This document shows, piece by piece, positions 17,030 to 25,880 of a stretch of DNA of 57,668 nucleotides (positions are counted from its first letter, which is position 1; each line of letters starts with the position of its first letter). The position numbers and the translations under genes are program-made. The notes under the pieces were generated by a model, which did no database searches, had not been told where the DNA came from, and saw only the letters and a list, made by a program, of their open reading frames with translations. Source of the stretch: an uncultured Ignavibacteriales bacterium (GTDB taxonomy: Bacteria; Bacteroidota; Ignavibacteria; Ignavibacteriales; Ignavibacteriaceae); contig CAIYTF010000074.1 of NCBI GenBank assembly GCA_903929035.1, forward strand, positions 1 through 57,668, given 5' to 3'.

Positions 17030-18506
17030 GTTCTCGGCGTAAACGGGCAACAGAAATGCGTAATGCTTCGCGATATTTGGCAACAGTGCGGCGCGCGATG
17101 TGAATGCCTTGTTTATTTAAAACGTGCGCGATTTTATCATCACTCAGTGGTGTACGTTTATTTTCACTCTCTATCATCTCGCGGATTATTTCTTTAATGT
17201 GTTTATTTGCAATCTCTTCACCGGAATCGGTCTCAAGTCCCTCGCTAAAAAAATACTTTAACTCGTGAACGCCCTGCACAGACTGCACGTATTTCCCGCT
17301 GACAACGCGGCTGATTGTTGAAATATCCATCCCGATTACATCAGCGATATCTTTATATACCATTGGGTTGAGAAACTTGGGCCCTTTTTCAAAAAACCTA
17401 AATTGTTTTTCTAAAATTGTCCGCATTACTCTCAACATAGTATTCCGCCGCTGTTCTATGCAGGCAATAAACCAACGGGCAGATTCAAACTTTTCTTTCA
17501 TAAACAGGTAAGTGTTTTTTTGCACCGGATTTAATTTTTTCTTGCCTTTATCTTTTTGGAGCATTTCTAGATAGGTGCGGTTTATTGAAAGAGATGGAAC
17601 ACTGCGGTCGTTGAGGGTGATAAGATAATTATCATCATCTCTTTCAATAATAAAATCAGGCGTAATCTGATTTAATGCTTCATAATCAGTGGAACCTTCA
17701 CCCGGCTTGGGGTTTAAGATGTGAATAAGTTTAAGTACGGCACGAAGCGTGTCCTCGGTAAGATTCATCTTTTGCATTAACAAATCGAATCGTTTATGAC
17801 TAAAGTCTTCGAAATGTTCTGTCAAAAGTTTTTGGGCGAGGAAAGAAAAATATTCATCGTGTTTTATGTGCCGCAGCTGAATCAATAAACATTCCTGCAA
17901 GTCGCGGGCGGCAATTCCTACCGGATCAAAAGTCTGCATCTTGAGAAGCAGTGCCTCGGCAGCGGTGGGCGCGATTACAATATGATCTAAGATGTCAAGT
18001 TCTTTTAATATCGCGGACAAGCTTTGTTTAAGATACCCGTCTTCATTTAAATTGCCGATAATTTCTTCACCGAGCGTTACCAATTTTTCATCAAGCTCAA
18101 GCATATAAAGCTGGTTCAGCAGATGCTCGCTTAGTGATTCTTTAGATTGCGTGTAAGGCTGTAAACGGTCATTATCTTTTTTTGCCTCTGCTTTGTCAGC
18201 CGGTTCATCAAAATATTCTTCATCATTCTGATAATCTTCAGCAGTAAACTCATCATCGCTGTCGCCGCTCACGGGTGCTTCTTCCTCGCCTTTGTCGTCA
18301 TCGGAGGAACCAATTTCAATTGCCTCATCGGGGTGTTCCTCCTCAATGGCTTCTTCCATCTCGCCTTCAAGAAAAGGATTTAGCTCCATCTCGGTTTTGA
18401 TGCGCTGTTCCAATGCAAGCGTATTGAGCTGCAGTAATTTTTGATATTGAATTTGCTGCGGGGAAAGTTTTTGTTCTAACCGTTGTTGTTGTTTTAATGA
18501 AAGCAT
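17025..18506 (-). CDS. rpoN: RNA polymerase sigma-54 factor
   Basis: A 493-residue sigma-54. Region I is the Gln/Leu-rich activator-interacting segment (KQQQRLEQKLSPQQIQYQKL). Region II is long and acidic (about 50-110). The core-binding domain follows, with a helix-turn-helix segment (KDIADVIGMDISTISRVVSG) at about 385-405 and the diagnostic RpoN box ARRTVAKYRE at 471-480. It directs transcription from -24/-12 promoters with enhancer-binding ATPases. The stop lies at the edge of an AT-rich repeat. The DUF3109 gene ends one base upstream of the rpoN start, so the two are probably co-transcribed. Confidence 0.95.
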   Translation of the reverse strand: MLSLKQQQRLEQKLSPQQIQYQKLLQLNTLALEQRIKTEMELNPFLEGEMEEAIEEEHPDEAIEIGSSDDDKGEEEAPVSGDSDDEFTAEDYQNDEEYFDEPADKAEAKKDNDRLQPYTQSKESLSEHLLNQLYMLELDEKLVTLGEEIIGNLNEDGYLKQSLSAILKELDILDHIVIAPTAAEALLLKMQTFDPVGIAARDLQECLLIQLRHIKHDEYFSFLAQKLLTEHFEDFSHKRFDLLMQKMNLTEDTLRAVLKLIHILNPKPGEGSTDYEALNQITPDFIIERDDDNYLITLNDRSVPSLSINRTYLEMLQKDKGKKKLNPVQKNTYLFMKEKFESARWFIACIEQRRNTMLRVMRTILEKQFRFFEKGPKFLNPMVYKDIADVIGMDISTISRVVSGKYVQSVQGVHELKYFFSEGLETDSGEEIANKHIKEIIREMIESENKRTPLSDDKIAHVLNKQGIHIARRTVAKYREALRISVARLRREL

Positions 18507-18507
18507 T

Positions 18508-19074
18508 TTATTTTTTAACCATTAGTAATAATTTTTGATGCCATTCTTGGCCGTATTTTCTAATTAAGGAATCTTTGCAAAACTCTGCAATAGTAATGTT
18601 TTCTTTCTTTCCGTTCTCTAATGCCGGCGCGCAGTCCTGAAAACGCTCGTACCTGATAACTTCCCCCAGAAAATCGGTTACACGGATAGGAAAAAGATGA
18701 CAGGAAATAGGTTTTCTGAAATCAATCTTTCCTTCAAAATAAGCCCGCTCGTAGGCGCATTTCGCGATACCGGTTTCATAAAAGACAAATACACAAGCAC
18801 GATTATTCAGGCTTTGCGTCATCATCTCGCCTTCTTTGTATTCGTGAAATCCCGCTTCCGCAATTTTTGCTTTGTGCAGTTCCGGCAGATATTCCAGAAC
18901 AACAGGCAAATACTTTTCCATAAGCGGAATTTCTTCAATTAATAACGGGGCACCGTATTCGCTATCTAAAGTACAGCACGCGCCCTTGCATTGGTTTAAA
19001 TCACAGGCAAAGCGGGTATCTAATACTTCTTGATTAATGACTATGCCATCAATTTCCACAAAAGGACGTTTCAT
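18508..19074 (-). CDS. DUF3109 family cysteine-rich protein
   Basis: A 188-residue protein beginning MKRPFVEIDGIVINQEVL. I chose ATG 19072-19074 because homologues begin just before the IDG...INQEVL motif, and a longer start would overlap the divergent SDR gene. Conserved cysteines lie in FACDLNQCKGACC, CVFVF...KCAYE, ISCHLFP and DCAPA, a pattern that suggests a bound metal. The family is widespread in Bacteroidetes with no established role. It precedes rpoN with a one-base gap. Confidence 0.8.
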   Translation of the reverse strand: MKRPFVEIDGIVINQEVLDTRFACDLNQCKGACCTLDSEYGAPLLIEEIPLMEKYLPVVLEYLPELHKAKIAEAGFHEYKEGEMMTQSLNNRACVFVFYETGIAKCAYERAYFEGKIDFRKPISCHLFPIRVTDFLGEVIRYERFQDCAPALENGKKENITIAEFCKDSLIRKYGQEWHQKLLLMVKK

Positions 19075-19188
19075 AAACTTTGGAACAATTTTTGTTAAGA
19101 TATTTATTATTTTACTTACTGAAAATAAATAGTTGTTTTTAAATAGAAAAATTGATTCTTTTGAATTTACAATATTTCTTTGGGCTGT

Positions 19189-19974
19189 ATGCACTTTCAT
19201 TCTAAACAAATCATCATCACAGGTGCCTCAAGCGGCATTGGCGAAGCAGTAGTTAGTGAATTATCCGCATTTGATTGTAGCATTCATATTATTGCCAGGC
19301 GTATTGATTACTTGAACGACCTCAAGAAAAAGCTTTCCGGCAATCCTGCCAAAATACAAACATATCAATGTGATGTTTCCAATAGAGAACAAATTTTGCA
19401 TACCGTTGCCGCGATTTATGAACAGACTGACCGCGTTGATTTGGCTATTCTGAACGCGGGCGTTGGTATCTATAATGATTTTACATCGTTCTCGGCAGAT
19501 AATGCCGAAACAATGATTTCTGTTAACGTGCTTGGTATGCTCTATTGCATAGAAGCACTTGCACCGCGTTTCATTCAGCAACGCTCCGGAATAATTGCCG
19601 GAGTTTCCAGCCTTGCAGATTCCCGCGGTTTTGCAAGAAGCGGTGTCTATTGCGCGAGCAAAGCCGCTGCAACACTTGTTTTAGAAAGTGCCGCCGTTGA
19701 ACTACTGCAATATAACATAAAAGTTATAACCATTCGTCCTGGATTTGTAAAAACACCAATGACAGATAAAAACAAGTTTAAAATGCCTTTCTTGATGCCG
19801 GCAGAAAAAGCCGCTAAAATTATCCTTCGCGGTTTGCAGAAAGAAAAACGATATATCGCTTTCCCCCTGATTTTGAAGCTGATTGTTGATATCGGGCGGC
19901 TTGTACCCAACAGTTTATTTGAATTTTTCTCTCGAAAGCAATATCAAAGCTTGAACAAAAATGCAGTCAAATAA
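19189..19974 (+). CDS. Short-chain dehydrogenase/reductase
   Basis: Classical SDR of 261 residues using ATG 19189; a TTG at 19180 is also in frame but has no support. NAD(P)-binding TGASSGIG lies at residues 11-18, ILNAGVG at about 85-91, and the catalytic Ser...Tyr-x-x-x-Lys is present as GVSSLADSRGFARSGVYCASK. The Arg in IIARR after the second strand hints at NADP preference. C-terminal residues before the stop are basic and hydrophobic. The next gene begins 14 bases before this one ends, so they are coupled. The substrate is unknown. Confidence 0.85.
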   Translation: MHFHSKQIIITGASSGIGEAVVSELSAFDCSIHIIARRIDYLNDLKKKLSGNPAKIQTYQCDVSNREQILHTVAAIYEQTDRVDLAILNAGVGIYNDFTSFSADNAETMISVNVLGMLYCIEALAPRFIQQRSGIIAGVSSLADSRGFARSGVYCASKAAATLVLESAAVELLQYNIKVITIRPGFVKTPMTDKNKFKMPFLMPAEKAAKIILRGLQKEKRYIAFPLILKLIVDIGRLVPNSLFEFFSRKQYQSLNKNAVK

Positions 19975-21724
19975 TGAGAACAGCAATCGATTGAAAGAAT
20001 TTTTTTCGTGGAAATTATTGATTTGTTTAATCTTTGTATCAAAGGGAATTTTCGCACAGGCTGATGTTAATCATCCTGTCTATCAAAAAGAACATAGTTT
20101 CAATGATATAGTTGTGAACGAAATTATGTTTACCCAGATTAACAAAGAACCGGAATGGATTGAAATTTACAATAGACAAAGTGACTCGATAAATCTTCGT
20201 AAATGGAAAGTTTCCGATGGGACAACAACGGCAGTGCTTTCGTTAGTTGATTTATTTATTCAACCGCGCAGTTTCTTAGTGCTGGTGAAGGATAGTACTT
20301 TATCTGCATTTTATCCGTATAGTTTCCCCCTGCATATAGTCGCGGAATTTCCATCTCTGAATAACACAGGAGATAATGTGATTATTACCGATTCGCTCGG
20401 GTTTACTATTGACTCTCTACGATATACTCCGCAGCAGGGCGGTGCAAACGGTCATTCATTAGAACGGTTGTTTGTCGATTCTTCTTCTCTCACAAACACG
20501 AACTGGAAGCAGTCGGTCAGTGCTAACCGCGCTACGCCCGGTAAGCAAAATTCGGTTACACCAAAGCAATTCAATTTACAGGCAGTAAGTTTATCTTGCA
20601 GTCAAAAATATAATCTCGCGGGTGATACGTTACGCCTTGCACTGAAAATCAAAAATATCGGAACACAAACAGCGAGCGGTGCAAGAGTTTTGGTATATAA
20701 CGATGCCGACTTAGACACAATACCGCGGACAACGGAGCTGCTATTTTCACAGCAGTGTGCCGACATAGCGGCGGCAGATTCAGCTGCAGTTCAATTGCAA
20801 TGCGGTGTTTTGAGCAATCAATTCAGCAGATATATCGCGGTGATTGTTTTTGCTAATGATGAGGACACTTCAAATAACCGATTAGACTACACTATAACTC
20901 CTATGGTGCTGAATGAACATCGCGGCGATATTGTGATTAACGAAATTATGTATGCCCCGATTAATAAAGAGCCGGAGTGGATTGAACTCTATAACCGAAA
21001 AACTAATACTGTAAATCTTCGCGAGTGGAAAGTTACCGACAGCAAAGATACCGCGGCACTTTCGACAGGTGATTTATTGATTCAACCGTGCAGTTTCTTA
21101 GTGTTGTCAAAAGATACCGCTGTATCATCGTTTTATCCGTATAGTTTCCCCCTGCATATAGTCGCGAAATTTCCATCTCTGAATAACACCGGAGATAATG
21201 TGATAATTACCGATTCTCTTGGGTTTGTCATTGACTCTCTACGATATACTCCGCAGCAGGGCGGTGCAAACGGTCATTCATTGGAACGGGTCTTAGTTGA
21301 TTCGTTTTCTCTAACAAACACGAATTGGAAGCAGTCAGTCAGTACTTATCACGCTACGCCCGGCAAAGTTAACAGCCAAAGCAATTTGCAAGGCACCGGG
21401 CAAAGAGGACTATCGTTCAATCCCAACCCGTTTTCCCCTGATGGTGACGGATTTGAAGATTTTATGACAATAACAATTGGAGCAGGTTTCAATCTTGCTA
21501 ACATCAGCATCACTATATTCGATCAAAAGGGAAGGCAGGTCAGGAAGCTCTTAAACAATGAGCCGCGGGCACTGCCGGCATTTATTGTTTATGACGGGAT
21601 GAGTGACAATAAATCCCTATTACGAATGGGAATATACATTGCCTATGCCGAAGTGACTGACGCGGTCAGCGGTAAGAAAGAAACATTCAAGAAAGTGTTT
21701 GTTGTCGCGCAGAAATTGAATTGA
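19961..21724 (+). CDS. Surface protein with two lamin-tail domains and a gliding-motility-type C-terminal domain
   Basis: A 587-residue exported protein. After an N-terminal signal segment (LLICLIFVSKGIFAQ) come a lamin-tail domain at about 45-195 (DIVVNEIMFTQINKEPEWIE), a CARDB-like linker at about 205-310, and a second lamin-tail domain at about 320-475 (DIVINEIMYAPINKEPEWIE). The C-terminus has a FlgD/CHU_C-like fold (NPNPFSPDGDGFEDFMTI ... KKVFVVAQ). The two lamin-tail units are nearly identical in DNA over 20309-20467 and 21131-21289 (about nine differences by eye), pointing to recent duplication or gene conversion. Probably a cell-surface or secreted protein of structural or nucleic-acid-associated role; function unknown. 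It overlaps the SDR gene by 14 bases. Confidence 0.78.
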   Translation: MQSNNENSNRLKEFFSWKLLICLIFVSKGIFAQADVNHPVYQKEHSFNDIVVNEIMFTQINKEPEWIEIYNRQSDSINLRKWKVSDGTTTAVLSLVDLFIQPRSFLVLVKDSTLSAFYPYSFPLHIVAEFPSLNNTGDNVIITDSLGFTIDSLRYTPQQGGANGHSLERLFVDSSSLTNTNWKQSVSANRATPGKQNSVTPKQFNLQAVSLSCSQKYNLAGDTLRLALKIKNIGTQTASGARVLVYNDADLDTIPRTTELLFSQQCADIAAADSAAVQLQCGVLSNQFSRYIAVIVFANDEDTSNNRLDYTITPMVLNEHRGDIVINEIMYAPINKEPEWIELYNRKTNTVNLREWKVTDSKDTAALSTGDLLIQPCSFLVLSKDTAVSSFYPYSFPLHIVAKFPSLNNTGDNVIITDSLGFVIDSLRYTPQQGGANGHSLERVLVDSFSLTNTNWKQSVSTYHATPGKVNSQSNLQGTGQRGLSFNPNPFSPDGDGFEDFMTITIGAGFNLANISITIFDQKGRQVRKLLNNEPRALPAFIVYDGMSDNKSLLRMGIYIAYAEVTDAVSGKKETFKKVFVVAQKLN

Positions 21725-22116
21725 GTTCAAAAAATGTCAAAAATTGATATAAAATAAAACATAAAAGCGATGAGCTAAGAGAAAGCACGATAAACGATAA
21801 TAATCAGGGCTGAATAATGGGGCATCCGAAAAAAGAAGGCTATAGAAATACAGCGGTTTGAACAGGCACTTATCGCGGTACAGAAAAAAACTCTCAGTAC
21901 CTAAGTCCTTGTAAAGAAATAACCTTTGCATCTTCCAACATATAACCCTTTGGGCTCTTCGCGTGAGAAAGTGTAAAGGTTATTTGTAAAAAAGCCCAAA
22001 ATTCCTTAGCATATAGATGATTTTAATTCTTTTACTCTAATTTTTATTGTTATTTTTGGTTTTATTTCCTGCTTATACTATAATACGTGAAGTAATTCTT
22101 AAAAAAATTGTAATTT
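21725..22116. other. Intergenic region with one palindromic repeat, promoter region of the helicase gene
   Basis: No credible gene; a short minus-strand frame at 21737-21931 starts inside the repeat and has no protein-like support. The repeat occupies 21902-21990. The remaining 120 bases before the helicase ATG are very AT-rich and presumably hold its promoter. Confidence 0.5.
21902..21990 (-). repeat. ~90-bp palindromic repeat, copy with one eroded arm
   Basis: Left arm AGTCCTTGTAAAGAAATAAC and core CTCTTCGCGTGAGAAAGTGT match the family. The right arm (GGTTATTTGTAAAAAAG) has diverged from the GAACGAGTCCT seen in other copies. Confidence 0.75.
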
Positions 22117-24795
22117 ATGGAAAAATTGAATTCAAATGAACTAATAATAGTTGTCACCGCTTCTGATTTTGACATCGACCGGCAGCCTATCGAACGGGAG
22201 GTGGATGACAAACAAAAATTACTTGAGCATAAAATATTAGAATGGGCAAAAAATAATAAATATTACGCGCTATTCGAATTAGGGTTCACAGATTTATCTA
22301 TTCCCCTTTCATCCTCATTTAGTTTCGTTAGAAATATATCAAATTCTTTCATTAAAAAAGTATCACGATTACCGGAACTTGAAATAATTCGAGAGAATAT
22401 TGAAGTTGAACTTGAAGAAGAAGAGATAAACGGTTTTTTAACTAATATTCCATATTTCCCCGGATGGGAATTTGTAGATTCAAACCGGATTAAAGAAATA
22501 ATAATTGAGCTTAATAAGGCATTGTTGATTGAGCTTAATGAATATAAAGGAAGTGTATCCAGCTATCTCATCTCCAAAAGTCCGGATATAAAGTTAGTTG
22601 GACGAGTTTTCTTTCATCTTGTTGAAAACAAAACCGGCGAGGCACCTTTTGCTTTTTTAGCAACATATTCTTCCGGTGTGACTGATATGGGAAAATCGAA
22701 GCATCTACCGCTAAAAAATGCCTTAATCGAATATAAGAATGACGAAGAAAAATTATTAACTTTACTCTCTACCGTGAACAAAGCCGCTCAAAAAAGCGAA
22801 TTTATTACAGAAATTATAAATTCCGGAGAGATATTTCACCCACTTGGACTTTCCACGAATGATGCATATACTTTCTTGAAAGAAATACCACTCTATGAAG
22901 AATCAGGAATTTTATGCAGAATTCCCAATTGGTGGTTAAATAGATCAAATAAAGCCAAAATAAGTGTAAGTGTAGGGAATAAAACACCTTCAATTCTCGG
23001 GAGAGAGGCTTTAGTCGATTTCAATATAATGATTGCTCTTGGCGGGGAAAAAATTTCAGTTAATGAAGTAAAAAAACTTCTTGCTGAATCTGAAGGGCTT
23101 GCTTTTATTAAAGGGAAATGGGTTGAAGTAAATCATAATTCTCTTAATGAAGTCCTTAAAGCATATCAACACGCTCAGAAATTTATAGAATCCGGCTCAA
23201 TGAGCGTGATTGAAGCTTTACAGTTCCAATTGAATGCTTCAAAGACCCTAAAAATTAGTGATGATTCAGTTGCCGTGGAAATCAGTAATGGCGAATGGCT
23301 TAAATCCGTTATAGGTAAATTAACATCGCCGGAAAAGATTGCTCCCATAGACATTGGCACAGACTTTAGAGCTGTATTAAGGGCTTATCAGGCGAAGGGT
23401 CTCAATTGGCTCAATTATATGAAAACCCTTGAATTAGGTGCTTGTTTGGCTGATGATATGGGACTTGGAAAAACTATTCAGGTACTTGCTTTGCTCAATA
23501 GCATTAGAGATATTAAAGAGGAAAAAGCCTTGTTAATAGTACCGGCTTCATTGATTAGTAATTGGGCTAATGAAGTTTTGAAATTTGCTCCATCAATAAA
23601 ATTTTGCATTCTTCATCCTTCTGAAGAAAAATCTTTACAACTATCCGGTAAGAAATTCAATTTGAATGCCGATCTTTTATCTGCCGGTTATGAATTGTAT
23701 ATAACCACTTATGGAATGCTTACAAAATATGAATGGCTAAAAACATTCGAATGGGATACCGTTATTATTGATGAAGCACAAGCAATAAAGAATCCGGATA
23801 CTAAACAAACAAAAGAAGTAAAAAAACTAAAGGCAAAACATAGAATTGCTCTTACCGGCACTCCAATAGAAAACAGATTGACAGATTTATGGTCAATATT
23901 TGATTTCTTAAATAAAGGACTCTTGGGCAGTGTTAAGGAATTCAAAAGTTTTTCTAAACGATTGCAGGAAAAATCCGAGGGGTACTTACAACTTAGAAAA
24001 GTTGTTAGTCCTTTTTTTCTTAGAAGATTGAAAACAGATAAAACAATAATCGGCGATTTACCGGAAAAAATCGAAATGAAAACTTATTCCGCCCTTTCTA
24101 AAAAGCAGGCGGTGCTTTACGATGCATATCTAAAAGAACTGATTGACAAACTTGACAACTCCGAAGGCATTCAGAGGAAAGGATTAATACTCGCCTCATT
24201 AATGAAGTTCAAGCAGATATGTAATCATCCGGACCAATATTTAGGACAAAAAGTTTACGCGGAAAACGAAAGCGGCAAATATGCTGTCCTGCGCGAGATA
24301 TGCGAAACTATTTATGAAAAAAGGGAAAGAGTGCTTGTTTTTACCCAGTTTAAAGAAATTACAGAACCTTTAAGAGCATTTCTTGAATCTGTTTTTCAAC
24401 ATAAAGGGCTTGTGTTACACGGCGAAACAGCAATAAAAAAACGGAAAGATATAGTGGCTTCGTTCCAAGATGCTGCATACATACCGTTTTTGGTCTTATC
24501 AATCAAGGCAGGCGGCGTGGGCTTAAACCTGACGGCTGCAAATCACGTTATTCATTTTGATAGATGGTGGAATCCTGCAGTTGAGAACCAAGCTACCGAC
24601 CGTGCTTTTAGAATTGGTCAAAAGAAGAACGTGATAGTACACAAATTTATCACAAAAGGAACGATTGAAGAAAAAATCGACGTGATGATTGAACAAAAAA
24701 ATAAATTAACTGCCGAGATTATTCCTGCCGCTCAGGAAAACTGGATTACGGAAATGGATAATAAACAGCTAATCGAATTATTCAAACTAAGCTGA
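22117..24795 (+). CDS. SNF2-family DNA-dependent ATPase/helicase with bacterial SNF2-associated N-terminal region
   Basis: An 892-residue Swi2/Snf2 protein. The first 400 residues match no domain I can name beyond the bacterial SNF2-associated region (about 270-390). The ATPase core runs from about 420: LRAYQAKGLNWL, Walker A in DDMGLGKT, DEAQ box in VIIDEAQAIKN, LTGTPIENR, and on the second RecA lobe SIKAGGVGLNLTAA and QATDRAFRIGQ. It should translocate on double-stranded DNA and remodel protein-DNA complexes. A SWIM zinc-finger gene lies 79 bases downstream, a frequent bacterial pairing. The gene contains only about three CGCG words, unlike the CGCG-rich housekeeping genes, which may mean later acquisition. 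Confidence 0.9.
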   Translation: MEKLNSNELIIVVTASDFDIDRQPIEREVDDKQKLLEHKILEWAKNNKYYALFELGFTDLSIPLSSSFSFVRNISNSFIKKVSRLPELEIIRENIEVELEEEEINGFLTNIPYFPGWEFVDSNRIKEIIIELNKALLIELNEYKGSVSSYLISKSPDIKLVGRVFFHLVENKTGEAPFAFLATYSSGVTDMGKSKHLPLKNALIEYKNDEEKLLTLLSTVNKAAQKSEFITEIINSGEIFHPLGLSTNDAYTFLKEIPLYEESGILCRIPNWWLNRSNKAKISVSVGNKTPSILGREALVDFNIMIALGGEKISVNEVKKLLAESEGLAFIKGKWVEVNHNSLNEVLKAYQHAQKFIESGSMSVIEALQFQLNASKTLKISDDSVAVEISNGEWLKSVIGKLTSPEKIAPIDIGTDFRAVLRAYQAKGLNWLNYMKTLELGACLADDMGLGKTIQVLALLNSIRDIKEEKALLIVPASLISNWANEVLKFAPSIKFCILHPSEEKSLQLSGKKFNLNADLLSAGYELYITTYGMLTKYEWLKTFEWDTVIIDEAQAIKNPDTKQTKEVKKLKAKHRIALTGTPIENRLTDLWSIFDFLNKGLLGSVKEFKSFSKRLQEKSEGYLQLRKVVSPFFLRRLKTDKTIIGDLPEKIEMKTYSALSKKQAVLYDAYLKELIDKLDNSEGIQRKGLILASLMKFKQICNHPDQYLGQKVYAENESGKYAVLREICETIYEKRERVLVFTQFKEITEPLRAFLESVFQHKGLVLHGETAIKKRKDIVASFQDAAYIPFLVLSIKAGGVGLNLTAANHVIHFDRWWNPAVENQATDRAFRIGQKKNVIVHKFITKGTIEEKIDVMIEQKNKLTAEIIPAAQENWITEMDNKQLIELFKLS

Positions 24796-24874
24796 TTTAG
24801 TTTGTCTTGGATATAATACACGTTTGAACTTTACCGATGAAAAATAATCAGAAAATAAGAAAGGATTTTATATA

Positions 24875-25672
24875 ATGTATTGGAATTATTATCCGCCCTA
24901 TGTTTCCGTAGCGGAGAAAAAAGCGAGAGCTAAAAAAAAATTGGAACAATTAAAAAAGAAAAATCCGAATTTATCTCCGGTTACAATAGAAGGTCAAACC
25001 TTGGCAAAGAATTGGTGGGGAAAAGCGTGGAATAAAAATTTGGAAAGTTACGCTGATTTTTCCAATAGAATTGGCAGAGGAAGAACTTATGTACGTTCTG
25101 ATGCAGTGTTAGATTTGCAAATAAATCAGAACAAGGTATCCGCTCTCGTGCAGGGAAGCGAGTCCAATCCATATAAGGTTACAATAAATATTGAACCGAT
25201 AGACAAGAAGATTTGGCAGAATATCCTTAAAGAATGTCAAGGAAAACTTGAGAAGTTGGATGGACTTTTAGCAGGTGAATTTCCGAAAGAGCTTGCCGAA
25301 GTGTTCACAAAGCAGGCGACCGGATTATTCCCGACACCTGACGAGATACATTTAGCTTGTTCCTGTCCGGATGGGGCGTATATGTGCAAGCACGTGGCGG
25401 CGGCACTCTATGGAATAGGCGCGAGGCTTGATGTTAAGCCGGCATTGTTTTTTGAACTTAGAAACGTAAATATCGGTGAATTGATTTCCGAAGTAATACA
25501 AAGTAAAACGGATGAATTAATAGCGAAAGCTTCAAGAAAAAGTAAACGCGTTATCGATGATAGTAATATATCCGCTGTTTTTGGAATTGAGATGGAACCG
25601 GAAATTACAAAGCCTGTTAAGAAAGTAAAGAAAAATATAACCAAGAAAACTGCCCTGTCTGTCAAAAAATAG
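24875..25672 (+). CDS. SWIM zinc-finger protein
   Basis: A 265-residue protein with a SWIM finger, Cys162-x-Cys164...Cys171-x-His173, in ACSCPDGAYMCKHVAAALYG. The N-terminus is aromatic and basic (YWNYYPPYVSVAEKKARAKK). The middle (WWGKAWNKNLESY and GRGRTYVRSDAV) is typical of SWIM proteins encoded next to SNF2 helicases. The C-terminal 50 residues are lysine-rich. It is likely a DNA- or protein-binding partner of the adjacent helicase. It is followed by a strong intrinsic terminator at 25749-25773, marking the end of the operon. Confidence 0.88.
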   Translation: MYWNYYPPYVSVAEKKARAKKKLEQLKKKNPNLSPVTIEGQTLAKNWWGKAWNKNLESYADFSNRIGRGRTYVRSDAVLDLQINQNKVSALVQGSESNPYKVTINIEPIDKKIWQNILKECQGKLEKLDGLLAGEFPKELAEVFTKQATGLFPTPDEIHLACSCPDGAYMCKHVAAALYGIGARLDVKPALFFELRNVNIGELISEVIQSKTDELIAKASRKSKRVIDDSNISAVFGIEMEPEITKPVKKVKKNITKKTALSVKK

Positions 25673-25748
25673 CGAAAGCGTCACACACCGCGGCTCGAAA
25701 ATATAAATCGTGTTCATAAAGTCTTGCTATCGGATTCATAAACCGGAA

Positions 25749-25773
25749 AAGGCTGCCCTTTGGCAGCCTTTTT
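25749..25773 (+). terminator. Rho-independent terminator after the SNF2/SWIM operon
   Basis: GGCTGCC (25751-25757) and GGCAGCC (25762-25768) form a perfect seven-base stem, extended by AA/TT, around CTTT, followed by five Ts. It ends the plus-strand operon. Confidence 0.88.
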
Positions 25774-25784
25774 ATATTCAGGGA

Positions 25785-25873
25785 AGTATTAAGAAATAAC
25801 TTTTATATCTTCTCAAGATAACCTTCGCGGTCTTCGCGTGAGAAAGTGTTAATGTTATTTCTGAACGAGTCCT
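25785..25873 (-). repeat. ~90-bp palindromic repeat, full copy
   Basis: Arms AGTATTAAGAAATAAC (25785-25800) and GTTATTTCTGAACGAGTCCT (ending 25873) flank the core TCGCGGTCTTCGCGTGAGAA. It lies between the SWIM gene terminator and the stop of rseP, which is eight bases away. Confidence 0.85.
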
Positions 25874-25880
25874 CAATTTC

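Noticed and set aside
21737-21931. 64-codon minus-strand frame
   Set aside because: Begins in a palindromic repeat, is aromatic-rich and matches nothing; likely chance.
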